Source: Chitinophagaceae bacterium PMP191F (GTDB taxonomy: Bacteria > Bacteroidota > Bacteroidia > Chitinophagales > Chitinophagaceae). From it: a DNA stretch of 64,000 bases. The DNA is taken from NCBI GenBank assembly GCA_001302245.1, contig LGYU01000007.1:62001-126000 (forward strand), given 5' to 3'. The notes beneath the pieces are model-generated. The model made no database searches. It saw only the letters and a program-made list of their open reading frames with translations, and was not told where the DNA came from. Of the stretch, positions 57,670 to 64,000 are shown piece by piece; within the stretch, counting starts at the first letter, position 1, and each line of letters begins with the position of its first letter. Made by a program: the position numbers and the translations under genes.

Positions 57670-58001
57670 TGTTGTAATAGTTGTTTATGAGATAATTAAA
57701 ATGGTTACAAGCCCGGTAACCGGCGCCAAATATATCATTTTTGGCAGTAGACCATTCAGTAATTCCTGACAGATAACATCTATTTAATTATCAGCGGTCA
57801 ATTTCATTATAAGAAATGGCTTGAAGTGTATCTTCCTCATGCCAGTATTCTCATTTAATAGTATAGCGCGGAAAACCGTATCAGCTTGTATTCAGGAACA
57901 TATTTTGCTTACTGTTAGTTCATCTTGCTATTTAGCCGCCTGCCAAAAAACTTATACGTTGCCGCTATTTATTCAATATCTTGAGGCCGGATACTGCGAC
58001 T
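57670..58001. other. Divergent intergenic region, nuclease and TonB receptor
   Basis: A 332-bp stretch. It holds the nuclease -7 box (57727-57734) and a small inverted repeat GGTTAC/GTAACC (57703-57721). I see no clear promoter for the receptor gene and no short gene. Confidence 0.4.
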
Positions 58002-60434
58002 ATGCACAAACTAATTTTGCTTATGATTGGCTGTGGTGTACTTTACGTAGCACCCGCCCAACAACCCATTTCTATTGTTACCGTACCCGTGAGGACTACG
58101 CAACAAGTACCTGCCGCAAATGCAACTGTAGAGTTACTACGTTTGAAAGATTCTGTGCTGGTAAAATCTGGTATTACTGATTCTTCCGGTATTGCTGTAT
58201 TGCAAAACGTAACAGGGGGGCACTATATCTGCCGCGTGACCCTTATCAATTACGCAACCTTTTATACTGCTTCATTCCAGGTTACTTCCGGTACATCTGC
58301 TGTAAAGGTTCCGGAAGTCATTTTAGAACCAGCCAATACTTTGCTGAAGGCAGTAACGGTGTCGGCACATAAGCCTTTTGTACAGTTGCTACCCGACAAA
58401 ACCATTGTAAATGTAGAATCGGGGATTACCAATACAGGGGCTACAGCATTGGAAATACTGGAAAAATCACCAGGTGTATCTGTAGACCGAGATGGCAATA
58501 TCAGTCTTAAAGGCAAACAGAATGTGCTGGTAATGATCGATGGAAAGCCTACTTATCTTTCCGGAAGCAACCTGGCAACCTACCTGTCAGGTATGAGTGC
58601 TTCGCAACTGGAACAGATTGAAATTATGACCAATCCTCCTTCTAAATATGATGCTGCGGGTAATGCGGGTATCATCAATATCAAAATAAAAAAGAACAGG
58701 CAGCAGGGGTTCAATGGCGTTTTCAGTGCTTCTTACGGTCAGGGTAAATACTGGAAAAACAATAACAGCCTGCAACTGAACTATCGTACCGGCAAGGTAA
58801 ACCTGTTTGTGAATTATAGCTTTAATGGTAGTAAGGTATTTACTGATCTCTATGCATTGCGTAAATATTATGATACTGATAATAAAACCATTACGGCAAA
58901 ACTGGAGCAGCCTACCATGATCGTCAGTCCCGGTTATACGCAAACGCTGAAAGCCGGGGTAGACTATTTTATGAATAAAAAGACCACGCTGGGTATGACC
59001 ATTACCGGCATGGATCTGAAACGCACCAGTTACAGCAACAGCATCGCCCGATGGCTAAATACTGATAACGTTGCTGATTCTGTAGTGCAAAGCAGCAGCG
59101 ATAGCAGAACTATCTGGGGTAATATCGGCGCCAATGTAAACCTGCGTCATGTATTCAACCCTACCAGCGAGTTGACCGCCGATGTGGATTTCCTGGGTTA
59201 TCGTGTAACCAGCTACCAGCATTTTATAAATGCACTGGATGCACCGGGTGGTTATACAGAAGAGTTGCAGGGTGATCTTCCGGCAGATATTTATATCTAT
59301 TCTGCCAAAGCCGATTATGCCAAACGGATCGGTAAACACATAAAACTGGATGCAGGCTGGAAAACATCGCATGTAAATACGGATAACAATGCGGCCTATT
59401 TTTATCGTGATGGTAATGACTGGAAAGAAGATTGGGATAAAACAAATCATTTCAAATATCGTGAAACGATCCATGCAGTATACGGTCAGTTGCAGAAAGA
59501 AGCTGGTCGCTGGACCCTGCAGGGCGGTTTGCGTTATGAAATGACCAGTTATAATGCTAACCAGTTGGGCAACATTACGCGACAGGATTCTGCTTTTTCC
59601 CGCAACTACAACAGCCTGTTCCCTACTGTGTATGTAAGCTATAAGGCAGACTCACTCAATAGTTTTACCATCAGCGCAGGGCGCCGTATTGACAGGCCGG
59701 CTTTTCAGAAACTGAATCCGTTTATATTCATTATCAACAAATACACCTATCAGCAGGGGAATCCCTTTTACCGGCCGCAGTACACCTGGAATATAGAAGC
59801 AAGCCATCTGTTTAGAGATAAATTGATCACTACCGCAAGTTACAGTGTTACCACTGATTATTTTTCACAGATCTTCCTGGCAGATACCACCAATGGTACC
59901 ATTACCTATACAGAGGGCAACCAGGGCATAATGGAGAACCTGGGATTGTCTGTAAGTACACAGCTGGCAGTTTGTAAATGGTGGTCACTGTCAGCACAGG
60001 TAGGTGTAAATAATAAAAGGATCAGGGGGGCAGTATGGGCTGCACGGAGTGCTTCCCTGGTACAGGGTAACATAAACATTAATAACCAGTTTCGTTTTTC
60101 CAAAGGCTGGTCTGCAGAGCTTTCGGCTTTAGGTTATACCAGTCAGCTGGAGTTGCAGGAAACCATTCGGCCGCTGGGGCAGATATCGGCAGGTTTTTCA
60201 AAGTTGGTACTTAATAATAAGGGTACAATAAAATTCACGGTGCGGGATATTTTTTACACGCAAACCGTAAAAGGCCTCACCTCTTTTCAGCGTGCAGATG
60301 AATACTTTAAACTTACGCGCGATACCCGCGTAGCTACCCTGTCATTTACTTATCGTTTCGGAAAAGCCACTAAAAGCGCCCGTAGTTCAAGCGGGGGCGC
60401 CAGCGATGAGATCAGGCGTGTAGGTGCCGGTTGA
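58002..60434 (+). CDS. TonB-dependent receptor-like outer membrane protein (carboxypeptidase-regulatory, plug and barrel)
   Basis: An 810-residue outer membrane protein (signal LILLMIGCGVLYVAPAQ). Residues ~25-110 are a carboxypeptidase-regulatory-like domain, followed by a plug with LEILEKSPGVSVDRDGNISL and KGKQNVLVMIDGKPTYLSG, then NPPSKYDAAGNAGIINIK. From about residue 250 on there is a barrel (OMP_b-brl_3 type) ending TLSFTYRFG. The start MHKLILL gives the signal peptide; an upstream TTG would add seven residues. The ligand is unknown. Confidence 0.93.
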   Translation: MHKLILLMIGCGVLYVAPAQQPISIVTVPVRTTQQVPAANATVELLRLKDSVLVKSGITDSSGIAVLQNVTGGHYICRVTLINYATFYTASFQVTSGTSAVKVPEVILEPANTLLKAVTVSAHKPFVQLLPDKTIVNVESGITNTGATALEILEKSPGVSVDRDGNISLKGKQNVLVMIDGKPTYLSGSNLATYLSGMSASQLEQIEIMTNPPSKYDAAGNAGIINIKIKKNRQQGFNGVFSASYGQGKYWKNNNSLQLNYRTGKVNLFVNYSFNGSKVFTDLYALRKYYDTDNKTITAKLEQPTMIVSPGYTQTLKAGVDYFMNKKTTLGMTITGMDLKRTSYSNSIARWLNTDNVADSVVQSSSDSRTIWGNIGANVNLRHVFNPTSELTADVDFLGYRVTSYQHFINALDAPGGYTEELQGDLPADIYIYSAKADYAKRIGKHIKLDAGWKTSHVNTDNNAAYFYRDGNDWKEDWDKTNHFKYRETIHAVYGQLQKEAGRWTLQGGLRYEMTSYNANQLGNITRQDSAFSRNYNSLFPTVYVSYKADSLNSFTISAGRRIDRPAFQKLNPFIFIINKYTYQQGNPFYRPQYTWNIEASHLFRDKLITTASYSVTTDYFSQIFLADTTNGTITYTEGNQGIMENLGLSVSTQLAVCKWWSLSAQVGVNNKRIRGAVWAARSASLVQGNININNQFRFSKGWSAELSALGYTSQLELQETIRPLGQISAGFSKLVLNNKGTIKFTVRDIFYTQTVKGLTSFQRADEYFKLTRDTRVATLSFTYRFGKATKSARSSSGGASDEIRRVGAG

Positions 60435-60577
60435 TCAATGACTGCAGCGGTTTTTCTTTTGTAAAGAATATGTTGTTTATGCAAAAGTTTGCAATAATGC
60501 GTTATTGCTTTATTATTTTGCATTTCTTTACCCGATCCTTATAACCGAAGGGTCCGACTTTTGATGAGAATCAACTA

Positions 60578-61630
60578 ATGAGAACAACCAGCCATTTTAT
60601 CGCATTGATGCGTCTTTTTTTGCTATGCCTTACGGTGATGATGCTTTGTGGACATGCTGGTTACGCGCAAACCGATACCAGTGCCCGGTTTGATAAAAGA
60701 TATTACGAATCATATCCCGATCATATTACCACCCGTTTATTTTTATCCCGTAAATATTCCTCTCCCACTATTATCAACAATTCCGGTAAAGATGTGCGAT
60801 ATATGCCCAATACCAAGCTGAACCTGGGTGTAGGTGCTACTTACGGATGGTTTACACTGAACCTGGCCTACGGATTCGACTTTATGAACAAAGGCGAAGA
60901 CGTACGTGGCAAAACAAAGTATCTCGACCTGCAATCGCATGTATATGCACGCAAATGGAATTTTGATCTGCTGGGACAATTCTACACCGGGTTTTACCTG
61001 TATCCCAAAGGAACGGCATCTTCCAGTGAAGACTGGTATACAAGACCTGATCTGAAAGTAGCTCACATGGGTTTTGCTGCTTACCACATTGTGAACTGGC
61101 AACGTTTTTCATACCGTGCTGCCATGCTGCAGAATGAGTGGCAGCGCAAATCGGCCGGAAGCCTGTTGCTGGGCGCTGAAGTGTATTACGGAAACATTCA
61201 CGCAGACAGTTCTTTTATTCCTTCTTCTGTTTCGGCCGATGAAAAACTAAAAGGTGTTGAGCGGATCCGTTATGCTACCATTGGCCCAGGTATCGGGTAT
61301 GCTTATACGGTAGTGGTGGGTGAGCACTTTTATGCTACAGGTTCTGTAACAGGAACCCTTTCTCTGAACATTGCCCGGCAGTGGAATGATGAACGGCATT
61401 CCATTTCCAAAGGTACCCTGCAGGGCGGTTGGTTTTACCGTTTGGGTATAGGCTACAACAGTTCACGTACCAATATCAGTGTTTCCTGGGTAAATAATGA
61501 TTTTCACACGCGCTTTGATGGAGGACGTTACCTGCTGCGTACCGGCAATGTGCGTTTCAATATGGCCTACCGGATAAAAGCCGGCCCCAAACTATTACAC
61601 CGGCTTCGTTTTTTAAGTATGAATAAATAA
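60578..61630 (+). CDS. DUF4421-family outer membrane beta-barrel protein
   Basis: A 350-residue protein with signal LFLLCLTVMMLCGHAGYAQ. Features such as YYESYPDHITTRLFLSRKYS, LNLGVGATYGWFTLNLAYGF and FYTGFYLYP are typical of DUF4421, a Bacteroidota-specific barrel family. Function is unknown. Its stop is 2 bp from the stop of a convergent hydrolase gene, with no terminator between. Confidence 0.88.
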   Translation: MRTTSHFIALMRLFLLCLTVMMLCGHAGYAQTDTSARFDKRYYESYPDHITTRLFLSRKYSSPTIINNSGKDVRYMPNTKLNLGVGATYGWFTLNLAYGFDFMNKGEDVRGKTKYLDLQSHVYARKWNFDLLGQFYTGFYLYPKGTASSSEDWYTRPDLKVAHMGFAAYHIVNWQRFSYRAAMLQNEWQRKSAGSLLLGAEVYYGNIHADSSFIPSSVSADEKLKGVERIRYATIGPGIGYAYTVVVGEHFYATGSVTGTLSLNIARQWNDERHSISKGTLQGGWFYRLGIGYNSSRTNISVSWVNNDFHTRFDGGRYLLRTGNVRFNMAYRIKAGPKLLHRLRFLSMNK

Positions 61631-61632
61631 CA

Positions 61633-62823
61633 CTACGGCTTTTGGGCTGTAAGATTGTAGGGAATGTAATTTTCCCAATACCAGGGCGTATACGTGTCGC
61701 CAATGGCTGTTGCCAGCAATTCCTTAAAAATACTATCTCCCTGATCGCTATTGGTCATAATGATCACAGCAATGCCTTTTGAAGGAAAAGCAATGGAATG
61801 GTGTTGCCAGCCTTCGCTATGACCCTCTTTAAAAAAGGCGTTGCCATAAGGTGTGCGAAGCAGCCCAAAACCTAATCCATAATACAATGGAGTAGTAGCG
61901 ATGGTTTTATCGTTTACCAATGCATTGGGACCAAATTGCTGTTTGGATAAGATAGCAATGCCCGGATGAAATAACGTCTGGAAACCCTTTTCGGAAAGCC
62001 CTTGTTGTTGCAGCAGCGCAGTGTAGAATTTTGAGAAATCTGTAATGGTAGTGTACATAGAGCCTGCTGCATGTGGCAATGTTCGTTCATCAAATTCATA
62101 TACATGTTGTGCTGAATCGTGCCCTGTTGCATGGTTGTTATCAAATGCCTTTTGCCATACATAGCTGCTGCTGGTCATCCCCAGTGGCTTAAAAACCTCT
62201 TCCTGTGCCAGCGTTTCATAACTTTTACCGGTTATTTGTTCCAGTACAAATTGTAACAGGAAAATACCTTCACCGGAGTAGCTGTAGGTGGTGCCGGGAT
62301 TGTATCTGATCGACAGTTTGCCATCAGGTTCAAAACCACGGTAATTAGGAAAGCCTGTGGTATGCTCCAGGCACATTTTTGCGGTGATCTGTTCATATCG
62401 TTTATCGTTTCTGAGATCGTGATAGCCACGTGTTTTTTTAGTGAAAGTATAATCAGGAAGTGGCTTGCTTAAATAATGTATCAGCGGTGTATCCAGGCTG
62501 ATCACATTTTTTTCAACCAGCCTCATTACACAATAACCAAATACTGCTTTGCTGAATGAGCATGACCAGAATTCAGTAGCGGTGTCCATTTTCTGCTGTG
62601 TAGCAACATTGGCATAGCCAAATGCTTTTGTGTACACCGGCTTATTATTATTGAAAATAGCTATTGTAAGACCGGTAACCCTCGCTGTATCCATCAGTTG
62701 CCGGATACGCGTGGTTAAAGTGGCTGCATTGATAGTGGAATTATCAATGCGTTTAATTTTTTGAGCATGTAAATGACTGAAGACGCATGCAGAAACGATT
62801 GACAGGAATAACAACTTCTTCAT
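61633..62823 (-). CDS. Serine hydrolase, class C beta-lactamase-like family
   Basis: A 396-residue secreted protein (signal LLFLSIVSACVFSHLHAQ). The active-site Ser-x-x-Lys is in FWSCSFSKAVFGY near residue 95. The Tyr of the second motif is in YSYSGEGIFLLQFVLE, where the usual Tyr-x-Asn is Tyr-Ser-Gly, and a GHSEGWQHHS segment takes the place of the KTG box. It is more likely an esterase or D-aminopeptidase than a true beta-lactamase. Confidence 0.9.
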   Translation of the reverse strand: MKKLLFLSIVSACVFSHLHAQKIKRIDNSTINAATLTTRIRQLMDTARVTGLTIAIFNNNKPVYTKAFGYANVATQQKMDTATEFWSCSFSKAVFGYCVMRLVEKNVISLDTPLIHYLSKPLPDYTFTKKTRGYHDLRNDKRYEQITAKMCLEHTTGFPNYRGFEPDGKLSIRYNPGTTYSYSGEGIFLLQFVLEQITGKSYETLAQEEVFKPLGMTSSSYVWQKAFDNNHATGHDSAQHVYEFDERTLPHAAGSMYTTITDFSKFYTALLQQQGLSEKGFQTLFHPGIAILSKQQFGPNALVNDKTIATTPLYYGLGFGLLRTPYGNAFFKEGHSEGWQHHSIAFPSKGIAVIIMTNSDQGDSIFKELLATAIGDTYTPWYWENYIPYNLTAQKP

Positions 62824-62987
62824 AACGGGTGATTTGAATAGTTGCTGTTATGAGAGAAGTGTGCCGGAAAATACGGGCGCTGTAAATCAGTCAATTATGG
62901 TGAAATGTAGTTGTCATGTGTACGGTTTTGAAACTGTTTTTGTGCGATTTTGCAACAACTGCATCTTATCGGGCAGTGTATCTTAAA

Positions 62988-63626
62988 TCAACTGTATTGC
63001 TGTTGTAATAATAAAGGCACCGGGTTAAAGCTGCTGTCCGGCAACAACAGGTCGCTGGTATCGCCCAATACTTCATCTACCAGTCCAAAATCTTTTGCCT
63101 GTACAGCATTCATAAAACGATCTCTTCTGAATGCATCTTCAATTTCCTGGCGCGTGTGATTGGAGTGCCGGCCTATCAGGTGGAATACCTGGTTTTGCAA
63201 TCTTTCCTGTTCACGGTAAGCGATGCCTACATCTTCTGTATATCCTTTGGCACCTCCGCCGGTTGGGTGCATATGAATGGTGCTGTGTGCCAGTGCATAC
63301 CTTTTACCGGCAGCGCCTGCTGTAAGTATTACAGTGCCCATGCTCATAGTAGCGCCCATTGCTACGGTAGAGACCGGCGATTTCAGCATTTTCATAGTAT
63401 CATAAATGGCAAGCCCGGCATATACCTGGCCGCCGGGACTGTTGATGTACATGCTGATGGTGCTATGATTCTCATTGTCAAGGTACAATAGTTGTGCTAC
63501 TACCAGGTTAGCTATCTGGTCGTCAATACCCGTTCCCAGGAAAATGATCCTTTCTTTCAGCAGCAGGCTATAAATATCAAATGCACCCCGGGTGGAGTTA
63601 TCAATAACGGTGGGAATAAGTGCCAT
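62988..63626 (-). CDS. Divergent ClpP-type ATP-dependent protease subunit
   Basis: A 212-residue ClpP homologue. The catalytic Ser is in [14 protein letters not shown], where typical ClpP has CIGQAASMG. The His is in [21 protein letters not shown], where typical ClpP has HQP. The Asp region is [40 protein letters not shown] matches normally. The changes around Ser and His suggest a specialised paralogue, not the housekeeping ClpP. It starts 1 bp after the small gene upstream. Confidence 0.9.
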   Translation of the reverse strand: MALIPTVIDNSTRGAFDIYSLLLKERIIFLGTGIDDQIANLVVAQLLYLDNENHSTISMYINSPGGQVYAGLAIYDTMKMLKSPVSTVAMGATMSMGTVILTAGAAGKRYALAHSTIHMHPTGGGAKGYTEDVGIAYREQERLQNQVFHLIGRHSNHTRQEIEDAFRRDRFMNAVQAKDFGLVDEVLGDTSDLLLPDSSFNPVPLLLQQQYS

Positions 63627-63627
63627 G

Positions 63628-63876
63628 TTATTTAAAAATATTATGGATGCAGGTTGAAAAATCTTTGTTGTTCATCAGTTGCCGGTGCAGGTTTTCCAGT
63701 TTTCTCTTCCGGGCCCACCAGCGTATCAGTAGATGTGCTTTGCGCTGGTGACGTACTTTTTCTTCCAGCACAGGATCAATGATTATGCGTGCCTGGAAAA
63801 CCAGCTTGTCTGCGATGCTCATTTTATTAAAAAGGAAGCGATCGGTTTCCTGTACCTCAAGCAGCGATGTTCTCAT
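63628..63876 (-). CDS. Small basic protein between ECF sigma and ClpP genes (candidate sigma regulator)
   Basis: An 82-residue protein, [20 protein letters not shown], with a long amphipathic helix ([20 protein letters not shown]) and Lys/Arg-rich C-terminus. I recognise no domain. It overlaps the end of the sigma gene by 20 bp and stops 1 bp before clpP, so the three are translated together. An anti-sigma-like or adaptor role is possible from context only. Confidence 0.75.
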   Translation of the reverse strand: MRTSLLEVQETDRFLFNKMSIADKLVFQARIIIDPVLEEKVRHQRKAHLLIRWWARKRKLENLHRQLMNNKDFSTCIHNIFK

Positions 63877-64000
63877 AAGCTTCTGATTTTTTAATGTGTT
63901 CACGTACTTTCTCAAGACACTTGTATTTCTGCACGGTAGCAGAATGTTCAGTTTTGTAATTGAATGCGTTTGCTATCCGCTGCATTGACCATCGTTGATA
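63857..64000 (-). CDS. ECF-type sigma factor, C-terminal end (3' part only, runs off the window)
   Basis: The last 47 codons of a gene on the minus strand, with stop at 63857. The frame reads WSMQRIANAFNYKTEHSATV then QKYKCLEKVREHI, the typical region 4 HTH ending of Bacteroidota ECF sigma factors (IA..FGY.SE...KQKYKCLEKLR). The start is beyond base 64000. Confidence 0.8.
   Translation of the reverse strand, partial: YQRWSMQRIANAFNYKTEHSATVQKYKCLEKVREHIKKSEAYENIAA

Noticed and set aside
61633-62823. Antibiotic resistance beta-lactamase
   Set aside because: The second motif lacks the usual Asn and there is no KTG box; more like a general serine hydrolase.

Overview
The window looks like a chromosomal segment of a Bacteroidota bacterium, most likely Chitinophagaceae. 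The evidence is a SusC/SusD pair, many Bacteroidota-style regulators, a GH92 glycosidase, a lone sulfatase, DUF4421 and TonB-receptor proteins, near absence of Shine-Dalgarno sites, and several promoter-like TAnnTTTG -7 boxes, some with a TTTG/TTG -33 element. The genus is an inference. I saw no rRNA, tRNA, CRISPR array or transposase gene.

Layout. 1-4.9 kb: end of a SusC gene, SusD and a secreted M14 carboxypeptidase (nutrient uptake). 4.9-9.5 kb: Na+/H+ antiporter, aldo/keto reductase, YjlB-like cupin, a tiny lipoprotein and an MFS exporter beside a divergent AraC regulator. 10.6-14.9 kb: a probable AraC regulon of an SDR, an NmrA-like reductase, a decayed AraC paralogue and two AraC regulators, with three copies of one promoter/operator layout. 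15.1-18.2 kb: PIG-L deacetylase, Kelch lipoprotein, AraC regulator. 18.3-25.6 kb: FtsX/MacB-like permease, SRAP/HMCES DNA-protein crosslink protein, a histidine kinase/response regulator pair and a TlpA-DUF3738 fusion.

25.9-32.1 kb: a TPP-riboswitch-controlled thiamine operon, thiS-thiC-(thiE-like)-thiD-thiE-thiG-thiH, without thiF. 32.2-39.9 kb: two translationally coupled signalling genes. The upstream one is a 2141-residue hybrid kinase with about twelve HAMP-type units, ten of them in an exact 276-bp tandem array. 40.4-42.8 kb: pirin, a MITE-like 195-bp element, an ECF sigma factor and a membrane protein. 42.9-52.0 kb: GH92, a candidate small RNA, a large helical protein, an MscS channel and the TldD/TldE pair.

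52.0-57.7 kb: a broken Fic gene, a 9-bp tandem repeat, a sulfatase, a DODA-type dioxygenase with a YwnB-like reductase and YwnA-like Rrf2 repressor that carry two matching operators, and an S1/P1 nuclease. 58-64 kb: a TonB-type outer-membrane receptor, a DUF4421 barrel, a class C beta-lactamase-like hydrolase, and at the right edge a coupled set of ECF sigma factor (partial), small protein and divergent ClpP.

No completely new defence or mobile system is evident. The strongest new signals are regulatory: the three-copy AraC promoter architecture, the duplicated Rrf2 operator, the MITE-like element and the small-RNA candidate. All calls come from reading the sequence; no database search was run.
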